A DNA stretch of 64,000 nt. It comes from Ktedonobacter racemifer DSM 44963 (GTDB lineage Bacteria; Chloroflexota; Ktedonobacteria; Ktedonobacterales; Ktedonobacteraceae). The notes under the pieces are model-generated. The model was not told the origin of the DNA, ran no database searches, and worked only from the letters and a program-made list of their open reading frames with translations. This document shows, piece after piece, positions 18,247 to 24,907 of the stretch. A program made the position numbers and the translations under genes. The first letter of the stretch is position 1. Every line of letters begins with the position of its first letter. The DNA lies in NCBI RefSeq assembly GCF_000178855.1, contig NZ_ADVG01000005.1:930001-994000 (forward strand), read 5' to 3'.

Positions 18247-18747
18247 ATGAGAGATTGGAGACACACCCTTTCGAAGTGGATAATCCAGAAGGACGTCATT
18301 GCCTCCTTGGCTCAGAAACAGGTGGAATATTGGGCCTGGGATATTCGTGTTCCTTCATCAGATCCCTGGCCCTCTTCTCTGCCAGTTTGTCAGGCTCTCA
18401 AAGATTTTTATCAGATATGTGATGGGGGATGTTTTCACTGGTTCACTTGGCCACCTCTTTCTCAACTCGTGCCCCTGAATTCCTCCTGGTTTCGTCTGTT
18501 GAGTGCATATGATGAGCGTGGGGATGTGCTGCTTCCTGAACGGCACGTTGTTCTTGCTCTCGATTCCGGTGGTGCACCTGTTATCTGGGATGTTTCTACC
18601 AATCAGGTCGCAGCTTTCTTCCCGAAAGGAGGCGATTGGGAACCTCCTCTTGCCTCATCAATCGAAGCCTTTTTGGCCACCCTTTTTAACCCCAAGGATG
18701 ATGGAGACTGGTGGGGCTTATTCTTGCAGCAGCTCGATACCATCTGA
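18247..18747 (+). CDS. SMI1/KNR4 (SUKH)-like protein
   Basis: 166 residues, no membrane segment. The spacing LPVCQALKDFYQICDGG followed by an aromatic patch and, later, VLALDSGGAPVIWDVSTNQV and SSIEAFLATLFN is the usual course of SUKH-fold proteins: a helix ending in a Gly-rich turn, then strands near a (D/S)xGxxxxxD motif. Such proteins often act as immunity proteins against polymorphic toxins. No toxin gene is visible nearby, so that role is only inferred. GGAG lies about 11 bases before the ATG. Confidence 0.6.
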   Translation: MRDWRHTLSKWIIQKDVIASLAQKQVEYWAWDIRVPSSDPWPSSLPVCQALKDFYQICDGGCFHWFTWPPLSQLVPLNSSWFRLLSAYDERGDVLLPERHVVLALDSGGAPVIWDVSTNQVAAFFPKGGDWEPPLASSIEAFLATLFNPKDDGDWWGLFLQQLDTI

Positions 18748-18791
18748 ACAGCCTCGCTCAATCAAACCTCTATCTGTACACAATTATCGGG

Positions 18792-18998
18792 ATGACGTCG
18801 CAGAAGATGGCGCCAAGAAGGGGGAGCAGGCAACAACAACCAGCAGCAGGCCAGGTCTATAGCACAGTGTATTACACACCACCAGCGGGGCAGCTGGGTA
18901 TCACCACATACAAGACATTGGATGAGATGTCCGAACGCCTCACAACCATTAACACGGAAATTATTCAGTTGGATGCAAGTAGGAACCTGGAACGGTAG
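18792..18998 (+). CDS. Possible small protein of unknown function
   Basis: A 68-codon frame (MTSQKMAPRRGSRQQQPAAG, later TTYKTLDEMSERLTTINTEI). It begins 45 bases after the SUKH stop. The Gln/Pro-rich start and helix-forming end look protein-like, but there is no clear ribosome site and no family I recognise. It may be a chance frame. Confidence 0.25.
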   Translation: MTSQKMAPRRGSRQQQPAAGQVYSTVYYTPPAGQLGITTYKTLDEMSERLTTINTEIIQLDASRNLER

Positions 18999-19283
18999 TG
19001 TTGCAAAAAATTTTGAGCAGAGAAAATGAAGGAGGTAATTCCCACGGGATGCGCAACGAGGTTAAAATCCTGCTCCTCCTTTCTTTGTTTGCGCTTATGT
19101 TTCCCTTGATATGGTCTCTCTTCTAGCTTGTGGATTTCTGGTAGTATTGCAAAAAAAATTAAAGCTCAGCAAATTGAAGCACACTTGAACGCCTATCGCG
19201 AGGAAAAGATGTAGAACACGCACTTTTCCTCAGTGGTAATGATTCTTGTGCCGTAATTACCCACGGGTTGCGCAACGAGGTAA
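18994..19283. repeat. Two interleaved pairs of direct repeats
   Basis: GGTAGTGTTGCAAAAAA (18994-19010) recurs as GGTAGTATTGCAAAAAA at 19140-19156. A second motif, GTAATTCCCACGGG plus TGCGCAACGAGG, lies at 19035-19064 and again at 19253-19283 as GTAATTACCCACGGG plus TTGCGCAACGAGG. The repeats occupy most of the 18999-19552 gap, which has no gene. They may be ends of a small non-autonomous element. Confidence 0.6.
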
Positions 19284-19552
19284 GCTCAAGCAATGAAAGG
19301 AACAGAGGACTATCTTTGATCTTGTATGAGAACGAAGCCGAGAGGAAAGCGTGATTTCCAAACAGTTCGGAAACAATGCCATCTCACTCAACACCAACGG
19401 CGGGGGTGAGGAGGTGGTGGCATGGATAGCCACCACTAGGCGCATCTGTGGCCTCGTTTACGTTTTCACGCCAAGGATCAACCTGCGCTCTCGCATTCTC
19501 TGAGGTCTCTCGTTCCGGAGAGAGCTCTTTCCCTGTCTCAGGCACGCCTATC

Positions 19553-19993
19553 TTATAAAGATGAGCCTCGCACCTTGATGGGAGAGATACGCAACGCCAC
19601 CGAATACTCCGCTGCAAACTGTTCCGGCGAGCCAAACATGCTAGTCATCCAGTGATGATATTTCGCCAGATAGAGCGGATGTTGATCAGCAGGAGGTTCA
19701 GCGGTGCTGATCTGGGCATGCCCAGTAAACACGATGATCCCAGAGCCAGTCTGGTCGCCATTAAAATGCAGCGCCACCTGGGAATTCCGATGTACAAAAT
19801 CCAGGCGTTTGGCATGCGTCAGATTATAGACCAAAAAATTGGATGCCGTCTCATCCCACCAGAACCAGGTGGGTGCGGGCTGAGGCATTCCACGCGTATC
19901 CACCGTGGTCAGCCACAAGAGATATTCTTCCTGCACGCGACGCCGTACATTTTTCCCAAAAGTCGTATTCTCATCTGGAAATTGAAAGGTCAT
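19553..19993 (-). CDS. PPOX-class (pyridoxamine 5'-phosphate oxidase-like) flavin/F420 protein
   Basis: 147 residues from the ATG at 19993. A split-barrel fold is indicated by EEYLLWLTTVDTRGMPQPAP, then TWFWWDET, FLVYNLTHAKRLDFVHRNSQ and VALHFNGDQTGSGIIVFTGH. This resembles the Rv3369-type F420-dependent PPOX group more than true PdxH. It probably reduces or binds a small substrate with F420 or FMN. The start overlaps the NIPSNAP stop, so the two are co-translated. Confidence 0.8.
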   Translation of the reverse strand: MTFQFPDENTTFGKNVRRRVQEEYLLWLTTVDTRGMPQPAPTWFWWDETASNFLVYNLTHAKRLDFVHRNSQVALHFNGDQTGSGIIVFTGHAQISTAEPPADQHPLYLAKYHHWMTSMFGSPEQFAAEYSVALRISPIKVRGSSL

Positions 19994-20838
19994 TTTCCGC
20001 AGTCCTTCCTTGTTTCTTGCTCTTCCGCACGGTGGCGTAAGAGCGAACGCCTCGTTGTGAGCAATTCCAACGTCTCTTCGAACGAAGCTCCCCACATTTG
20101 GAGAGCGGGAACAATTGAGGTAATCCACTCCTGGTTTTGTACTAAAGCGGCATGATAGCTGCTATACGCTGCCTCATCCGCGAACGAAGCAAACCAGACA
20201 AAGACGTTTTCCCCTTCGCGTACTGGCAGATCTGGATAGGTGTTCTCGGCTGGTTCGGTCACGAAGTACCCCAAAAGAGTCGCTCCTGCCGAGCGCAGCA
20301 GAGGGATCATGGTGTTTTCAAAGAAATCCACGAAGCGTGGATCAACTGGTGCATCAAAAGCAGAGATGGTCGCGACGATGCCCCCTCCTGCCAGATCTTC
20401 CGCGTCCTTCAGTGGGCGATTTGCCGGGTCGAGGCGAAAACCAGAAGCAGCGTGAGCTGGCTTGAGCAAGAAAACGTTGCTCACATCACTGATCGTGTCG
20501 TTGGCCGCCGTTCGATGCGCTTGCCAGAGTGGGCTCACATGGTAGAAATCGTGCAACGCAGCCTGTCGCGTGTGCATATCGGCAAACCCACGCAACCAGA
20601 CGAAGCGATCAGGGTTGGTGCGATCTCGAAATTGACCGGGGATGAACGCATCATAACGCTCTTGCTCTTCAATGAAATATTCATCGAATAAGGCAATGAA
20701 CGCATCGCGTCTCCCTGGGTGATGAATATATTGACGCAATTCTATAACAGGACAACATGTCTCTTCGGCTTGCTCTGGAGCGTGTCTCGCGCTCGTGTCC
20801 AGCTCTCTCAACGTTTCAGCCTGTGTTTCTTTTGACAT
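19990..20838 (-). CDS. NIPSNAP-family protein with two repeats
   Basis: 282 residues from the ATG at 20838 (GGAATGAGAGGA upstream). Two ferredoxin-like NIPSNAP units: VIELRQYIHHPGRRDAFIAL with FVWLRGFADMHTRQAALHDF, and a second with PRFVDFFENTMIPLLRSAGA, LLGYFVTEPAENTYPDLPVR and VFVWFASFADEAAYSSYHAA. These domains often sit next to monooxygenase or F420 genes; the biochemical role is unclear. Divergent from the HxlR regulator, which is its likely controller. Confidence 0.8.
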   Translation of the reverse strand: MSKETQAETLRELDTSARHAPEQAEETCCPVIELRQYIHHPGRRDAFIALFDEYFIEEQERYDAFIPGQFRDRTNPDRFVWLRGFADMHTRQAALHDFYHVSPLWQAHRTAANDTISDVSNVFLLKPAHAASGFRLDPANRPLKDAEDLAGGGIVATISAFDAPVDPRFVDFFENTMIPLLRSAGATLLGYFVTEPAENTYPDLPVREGENVFVWFASFADEAAYSSYHAALVQNQEWITSIVPALQMWGASFEETLELLTTRRSLLRHRAEEQETRKDCGK

Positions 20839-20887
20839 TCCTCTCATTCCTTGAAGGCGAGGACGAATAATTACCTCGCTCTCTCTG

Positions 20888-20903
20888 TGATAGCCGACTA
20901 TCA
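20888..20903. promoter_or_regulatory. Palindrome in the NIPSNAP/HxlR divergent region
   Basis: TGATAG-ccga-CTATCA, a perfect 6-bp inverted repeat with a 4-base centre. It sits 50 bases upstream of the NIPSNAP start and 82 upstream of the HxlR start, where an HxlR dimer would be expected to bind. Confidence 0.45.
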
Positions 20904-20985
20904 GCCGGCTTGACACAAGCATATCATTGAACTATCTTTAACACAAGAACGTACAAAAAAGAAAGGTACTCTCCTGGAGGAAAGT

Positions 20986-21291
20986 ATGGATACACAGGTT
21001 AAAGCCCGCTTCTTTCAGTGTCCAGTCGATGCTGGACTGGCGTTGATGGCTGGAAAGTGGAAGCCGCGTCTTTTATGGAAACTGTATCGCTACCAAACCA
21101 TACGATTCGGTCAGTTTAAACGGATGTTACCCGATATTACCGACAAGATGCTTACGCAGCAGTTACGTGAATTAGAGGCGGATGGGCTGATTACACGGAG
21201 AGTGTATCCTGTGGTTCCCCCCAAATTGGAAACGCTGTTGATGTGCTTTCCTTTTCAATGGAAAAGGTCTGTGCTCAAGCTCACTTTGTAA
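20986..21291 (+). CDS. HxlR-family regulator, C-terminus replaced
   Basis: 101 residues. Starts as a normal HxlR winged helix: FFQCPVDAGLALMAGKWKPR, then RFGQFKRMLPDITDKMLTQQ and LRELEADGLITRRVYPVVPP. The conserved Cys near residue 11 suggests redox or electrophile sensing. After PPKLE the expected YSLTxLGxSL ending is missing and an unrelated tail follows. The downstream DNA is hairpin-rich (CCTTTTC/GAAAAGG; CCCTAAAGGG) and looks like the end of an IS200/IS605-type element, so the gene is probably truncated. GGAGG precedes the ATG. Confidence 0.75.
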   Translation: MDTQVKARFFQCPVDAGLALMAGKWKPRLLWKLYRYQTIRFGQFKRMLPDITDKMLTQQLRELEADGLITRRVYPVVPPKLETLLMCFPFQWKRSVLKLTL

Positions 21292-21387
21292 AATGTGAGT
21301 AAGAATCAGCCCTAAAGGGCGGGGTTTTACGGGCCGGTTTGATAAAACCAGATCATTATGACTTGAAGTCTCAATTTGATGAGACCT

Positions 21388-21547
21388 GAGAACATACAAG
21401 AGGCTGAAGTGAAACGATATCACTTCAGCCTCTTCCCTTTTGACCTCCAAACCCTGGTTAGATTGCGATCGCTATTCCCTTTTTCTCAAACAACTCATGG
21501 ATGTCACTAAGTATATCCTCTACGTCGTGAGGTTCTCTACGCTCAGC
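21388..21547. repeat. Left direct repeat flanking the mer module
   Basis: Starts GAGAAC, contains a terminator-like hairpin, then CTCATGGATGTCACTAAGTAT and GTCGTGAGGTTCTCTACG. A clearly homologous copy in the same orientation lies at 23679-23838. Between them sit merR, the Cys-rich gene, merB and the VOC gene. Confidence 0.7.
21398..21434. terminator. Hairpin, 14-bp perfect stem
   Basis: AAGAGGCTGAAGTG and CACTTCAGCCTCTT pair perfectly around a 9-base loop. Only a short T stretch follows on either strand. The same hairpin recurs at 23688-23724 in the right repeat. It lies downstream of the minus-strand fragment that ends at 21458. Confidence 0.65.
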
Positions 21548-21583
21548 TTTATCATGTGATCCTTTCTGAGAAAGGTCGCTTCT
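21458..21583 (-). pseudogene. 3' gene fragment or small peptide gene (copy 1)
   Basis: The minus strand ends REPHDVEDILSDIHELFEKK plus GIAIAI and stop. The copy at 23748 encodes IEPHDLEEILSDIHELLEKK plus GIAVTM. The codon-level match between the two shows they were once coding. No credible start with a ribosome site is seen, so these are probably 3' ends of a duplicated, decayed gene. I do not recognise the family. Confidence 0.4.
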
Positions 21584-21613
21584 TAACAATTCGTAACGCG
21601 TATCCCTTTTCTC

Positions 21614-21645
21614 TTGACTCTGTAGTATGGTACAGAGTGTATAGT
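21614..21645 (+). promoter_or_regulatory. MerR-type promoter/operator of the mer module
   Basis: -35 TTGACT (21614-21619) and -10 TATAGT (21640-21645) are separated by an overlong 20-base spacer that contains the dyad ACTCTGTA-gtatgg-TACAGAGT. An overlong spacer with the dyad between the boxes is the hallmark of MerR-activated promoters, where metal binding untwists the DNA. It lies 22 bases before the merR ATG, so the operon is autoregulated. Confidence 0.85.
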
Positions 21646-21666
21646 TTTCTTCAAGAGGTGACAACG

Positions 21667-22086
21667 ATGGAGATCTTCTCAATTGGACAAATTGCGCGCC
21701 GGGCAGGCGTCGGTGTCGAAACGGTTCGCTTCTATGAACATCAGGGATTACTGGAGCAACCTATGCGCCGAGCTTCTGGTTATCGGCAATACTCTGAAGA
21801 CGCGGTGAAACAGATTCGTTTTATTAAACGTGCCCAACAGCTTGGTTTCTCCCTCAAGGAGATTCTGGAACTACTTACACTACGAGTGGATGGACAAACC
21901 TCCTGTGAGCAAGTCAAAGAGCGTGCAGCTGCGAAACTGGCAGAAGTGGAGCAAAAAATCGCTGAACTCCAACACATGCGACAGGCCCTGCTCCAAGTCA
22001 CCTCCCTGTGTGAAGAAGAAGGTCCAGGAAGCCGTTGCCCTATGCTCGACGCACTGGACCATGATCGAGAAACGGTGGTTACATGA
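21667..22086 (+). CDS. merR: Mercury-responsive MerR regulator
   Basis: 139 residues. N-terminal HTH (FSIGQIARRAGVGVETVRFY, EHQGLLEQP) and a long dimerisation helix. The three metal-binding cysteines fit MerR: SCEQVK near residue 81, then C and C in SLCEEEGPGSRCPMLDAL at the end. It senses Hg(II), or mercury released from organomercurials, at the dimer interface and activates the promoter just upstream. The stop overlaps the next start (ATGA). GAGGTG precedes the ATG. Confidence 0.9.
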   Translation: MEIFSIGQIARRAGVGVETVRFYEHQGLLEQPMRRASGYRQYSEDAVKQIRFIKRAQQLGFSLKEILELLTLRVDGQTSCEQVKERAAAKLAEVEQKIAELQHMRQALLQVTSLCEEEGPGSRCPMLDALDHDRETVVT

Positions 22087-22340
22087 ATAGCAATGCCCTC
22101 CTGGCGACCCTTATCTGTCCGAATCCGACGTGTCAGCATCAACAAAGCGTCATGATGCCAACCACCTTTTGTCAGTTGTCCTACACCTGTGAAGCGTGTT
22201 CCATGACCCATGCCCACAAAAGAGGAGACTGCTGCGTGTTCTGTTCCTATGCGGATAAGCCATGTCCCTCCATGCAAGGAGAGGATGCATGCTGCCCTTC
22301 TGTCCTTTCCGATGAAGAGATCTTCCTCATGCAAGGATGA
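22083..22340 (+). CDS. GDCCVFCSY-type cysteine-rich small protein
   Basis: 85 residues with 11 cysteines: ICPNPTCQHQQSV, YTCEACSMTHAH, KRGDCCVFCSYADKPCPSMQ and DACCPS. GDCCVFCSY proteins recur in mer operons of Gram-positive and related bacteria. They are probably metal-binding, passing Hg(II) or shielding the cell; the mechanism is not established. The start overlaps the merR stop by 4 bases, and merB follows after 18 bases. Confidence 0.8.
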   Translation: MNSNALLATLICPNPTCQHQQSVMMPTTFCQLSYTCEACSMTHAHKRGDCCVFCSYADKPCPSMQGEDACCPSVLSDEEIFLMQG

Positions 22341-22358
22341 GAAAAGGAATGGAAGCCT

Positions 22359-23003
22359 ATGAATCAGCCTTCCCTTGACCTGCTGGCAACACACTTGGCT
22401 GCTCAACTCGATTGCACCCAGGATGTGGCCTGCCAGCAGATTCTCCGGGGGCTCGCCGAAACAGGTCAGCCCCTTGCTCCAATGGATGTAGCAAGCCGTT
22501 TACAGATACGCCTGGAAAGCCTGGCAACCTATCTAGCCCATGCCCCAGATATGGAATTTGACAATGAGGGCAATATTGTCGGCTGGGGCATCACCCTTGT
22601 TCCTACCCAACACCAGTTTTGGGTGAAAGGACACTCCCTCTTTACCTGGTGCGCCTTTGATACGGTCATTTTCCCAGCGTTGCTCCAGACCCAAGCGCGC
22701 ATTCAATCGATGTGCGAAATCACAGGCCAGCCGATTACCTTTCTCGCCACCCCAGAAGGAATTACCTGTTGCACTCCAGCAACGAGCGTTTTATCGCTCA
22801 TCCTGCCATCTGCTCGATGTGAGTGTGTGCGGGGAACCTTTTGTGCGCAGTCTCATTTTTTTCAGACAAAGGAGGCAGCCTTGCCCTGGATCACATTGCA
22901 CCCTGAAGCGATGCTCCTCTCTATCGAAGAGGCTGCTGCTCTCGGATGCCTCACTGCTCGGATAAGGTCAGGCTCATCTCCTCTGCAAGCCAGTCAGAAC
23001 TGA
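22359..23003 (+). CDS. merB: Alkylmercury (organomercurial) lyase
   Basis: 214 residues. Cleaves the C-Hg bond of organomercurials, giving Hg(II). The N-terminal winged-helix part is followed by the catalytic core: LFTWCAFDTVIFPALLQTQA, holding the first active Cys and the Asp three residues later, and VRGTFCAQSHFFQTKEAALP with the second Cys, then LSIEEAAALG. All three key residues of MerB are present. The product Hg(II) is normally reduced by MerA, but no merA is in the window. A TTGCCCTGG-like run separates the domains. Confidence 0.9.
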   Translation: MNQPSLDLLATHLAAQLDCTQDVACQQILRGLAETGQPLAPMDVASRLQIRLESLATYLAHAPDMEFDNEGNIVGWGITLVPTQHQFWVKGHSLFTWCAFDTVIFPALLQTQARIQSMCEITGQPITFLATPEGITCCTPATSVLSLILPSARCECVRGTFCAQSHFFQTKEAALPWITLHPEAMLLSIEEAAALGCLTARIRSGSSPLQASQN

Positions 23004-23095
23004 GGTCAAACGACAGGCACTGTTTCCACATAGGAAAGAGAGGAAAAGAAGAGGCGTGTGGAATGGTATTTGCACAAAAAACAGGAGAAGAAACC

Positions 23096-23488
23096 ATGTT
23101 AATTGAGCAAGGCCGTCAGGCTGCCCTCACGTCGATTGCTCCCCGCTTCACTGTTGGGGATCTGGAGCAAGCTCTGACCTTTTATGAGCAACTCGGCTTT
23201 GTCGCCACCTATCAGGATGAGGGGTTTGCCATTATCGAACGAGATGGGATCGATCTGCATCTCAATCCCTCTGAAGAGCTTCCCAAACGCCACTCGGTGT
23301 GCTGGATTGGAGTGACGAACATTGAGGCATTGTACCAGGAGTATCTCCCGACCAACGCGATTTCGTCTCCTCTGGTGGCCCAATCCTGGGGACTTAAAGA
23401 ATTTAGTATTCGTGATCCCTTTCGGAACCTCATCCTTTTCGCTGAAAGTATCTCTGAAGAGGAGGCCAGCGCTGAAGAAGGAGCCTGA
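23096..23488 (+). CDS. VOC/glyoxalase-fold protein
   Basis: 130 residues from the ATG at 23096 (GGAG 9 bases before). A glyoxalase/bleomycin-resistance fold: SIAPRFTVGDLEQALTFYEQ, LGFVATYQDEGFAIIERDGI, DLHLNPSEELPKRH, and ending KEFSIRDPFRNLILFAES. The metal-ligand pattern is weak (H in DLHLN, E in LILFAES). It is the last gene of the mer module and could bind a small molecule; a link to mercury is unproven. Confidence 0.78.
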   Translation: MLIEQGRQAALTSIAPRFTVGDLEQALTFYEQLGFVATYQDEGFAIIERDGIDLHLNPSEELPKRHSVCWIGVTNIEALYQEYLPTNAISSPLVAQSWGLKEFSIRDPFRNLILFAESISEEEASAEEGA

Positions 23489-23678
23489 ACAGCAAAAATC
23501 TTCTGAAAAAATCCAATCCCGTTGCTTCTGTGCACTCTGAGCTTGATTCACTTTTGTAGAGAGTACAAATAGAAGAGCTAGTTCATCATCTTTTCATATT
23601 GGTATTGCCCCAATTCAGTAGAAGCCAAGAACGGAAGGGAAGTTTCCTTCTCCTAGAAATTGAAGCGTTCATTAAGAG

Positions 23679-23838
23679 AGAACGCAAAAGAGGCTGAAGC
23701 GATGCGGTTTCACTTCAGCCTCTTCCTCCTTATTCTCCAGAACCTGTTTACATAGTGACCGCTATGCCCTTTTTCTCCAACAACTCATGGATGTCACTGA
23801 GTATTTCTTCCAGGTCGTGAGGTTCTATACGTTCACCT
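23679..23838. repeat. Right direct repeat flanking the mer module
   Basis: Homologous to 21388-21547 over its length: same hairpin, then CTCATGGATGTCACTGAGTAT and GTCGTGAGGTTCTATACG. The substitutions between the copies leave the encoded peptide ending similar. The two copies bracket about 2.1 kb. Confidence 0.7.
23688..23724. terminator. Hairpin, 12-bp stem, twin of 21398-21434
   Basis: AAGAGGCTGAAG and CTTCAGCCTCTT pair perfectly around a 13-base loop. It would end plus-strand transcription about 200 bases after the VOC gene, or minus-strand transcription after the fragment at 23748. Confidence 0.6.
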
Positions 23839-23863
23839 GCATTAAGATTACAAGGCAATGATC
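23748..23863 (-). pseudogene. 3' gene fragment or small peptide gene (copy 2)
   Basis: The minus strand ends IEPHDLEEILSDIHELLEKK plus GIAVTM and stop, paralogous to the fragment ending at 21458. Similarity fades upstream of about 23850. The ending is rich in acidic and helical residues, like an antitoxin or regulatory tail, but I assign no function. Confidence 0.4.
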
Positions 23864-23970
23864 GCGCCAGAGAGGCTGGCTTTCCGAATGAAGAATTACA
23901 AATGGTGAAAGCTCTTTTTATAATATATTTGGCCGAAATCAAAACAATTATTCCCTTGAGGAGCATAATG

Positions 23971-24342
23971 ATGGTACGAACAGATAGAAGGTTTATTGAT
24001 GAGCAAACAGAAAGAGAGTTTCAAGAAAGAAGGAGACAAAATTTTCTTAGCACAAAGATTCCTGCATCGACAATCGAACTGTTTCAGTTTACCGAAGAAG
24101 AGGAAGTTCTTCTCTGGCTCTTAATCGATAAAGAGCACCGAGAAATTACCCCCACGAAAACGATATCTTTGCGCAGTGAGGCATCTGTTCTGGAAGCGAT
24201 GTGCGACTTACAATATAAGTATCCATTTCGTATAAGCAACCATCACAAAGTATCATCATCTCTTGCATATCTCAAGCAGATAGAGTATACTTGGATGTAT
24301 GAAGTTATCGAGTTATGCCAAGAAGATTGGGATCAGTTATAA
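23971..24342 (+). CDS. Unrecognised protein, 3' end inside IS607
   Basis: About 123 residues; GAGGAG lies before the tandem ATGs at 23968/23971. Charged N-terminus (RFIDEQTEREFQERRRQNFL) and helix-rich middle (FTEEEEVLLWLLIDKEHREI). The last ~30 residues are encoded by the left end of the IS607-type element, and the stop overlaps tnpA, so the native C-terminus is lost. The 84-residue frame at 26415 just past the element may be its other part. Function unknown. Confidence 0.5.
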   Translation: MVRTDRRFIDEQTEREFQERRRQNFLSTKIPASTIELFQFTEEEEVLLWLLIDKEHREITPTKTISLRSEASVLEAMCDLQYKYPFRISNHHKVSSSLAYLKQIEYTWMYEVIELCQEDWDQL

Positions 24343-24907
24343 CAGCGCCTGGCGTATGTGGAAACGCGGCCAGATTCCCGGCTATCAATTGCCCACCGGC
24401 ACCGTGATCATTGATCCGCCAGAGCTTCGCTCGGTTCCGGTCCACGCCGTCGCTGTGTATGCTCGTGTTTCAAGCAGCGAAAACAAAGACAATCTGGAAA
24501 GGCAAGCCGAGCGGCTGGTGACCTGGTGCAATGCCCAAGGCTGGTCGGTCAGCAAAGTCGTCAAAGAGTGCGGCAGTGGCATCAACGATCAGCGGCCCAA
24601 GTTTCTGGCGCTGCTGGCAGATCCCAAAATCGGGCAGATCGTGGTTGAACACAAAGATCGCGCTTCTCGCTTTGGCGTGGCCTATATTCAGACCTTGTTG
24701 GCTATGCAAGGACGGAAACTGGTCATCGTCAACACCGCTGATACCGCCGACGATGATCTCATGGGCGATTTTATCAGCATCATTACCTCGTTTTGCGCTC
24801 GTCTTTATGGTCGCAGACAAGCCAAACGCAAGACGGAACAAGTGCTAGCGGCTTTGCAGCAGAATGGACCCGCCTGTGAGCAAGAAGCCCCAAAAAGCCT
24901 CGCTTGA
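24299..24907 (+). CDS. tnpA: IS607 TnpA serine recombinase
   Basis: 202 residues. N-terminal MerR-like HTH (MKLSSYAKKIGISYNSAWRM, WKRGQIPGYQLPTGTVII) and a resolvase catalytic domain: VAVYARVSSSENKDNLERQA with the nucleophile serine in the YARVSS motif, then VKECGSGINDQRPKFLALLA, EHKDRASRFG and the helix E. This is the IS607 domain order (DNA-binding first). It cuts and joins the element as a circular intermediate. It overlaps tnpB by 44 bases. Confidence 0.92.
   Translation: MKLSSYAKKIGISYNSAWRMWKRGQIPGYQLPTGTVIIDPPELRSVPVHAVAVYARVSSSENKDNLERQAERLVTWCNAQGWSVSKVVKECGSGINDQRPKFLALLADPKIGQIVVEHKDRASRFGVAYIQTLLAMQGRKLVIVNTADTADDDLMGDFISIITSFCARLYGRRQAKRKTEQVLAALQQNGPACEQEAPKSLA

Noticed and set aside
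18994..19283. Repeats considered as a CRISPR array
   Set aside because: Only two copies of each motif, unequal spacing and no cas genes.
21231..21335. Full IS200/IS605 element after the HxlR gene
   Set aside because: Only an end-like hairpin cluster is visible; no TnpA (Y1) or TnpB frame is present here.
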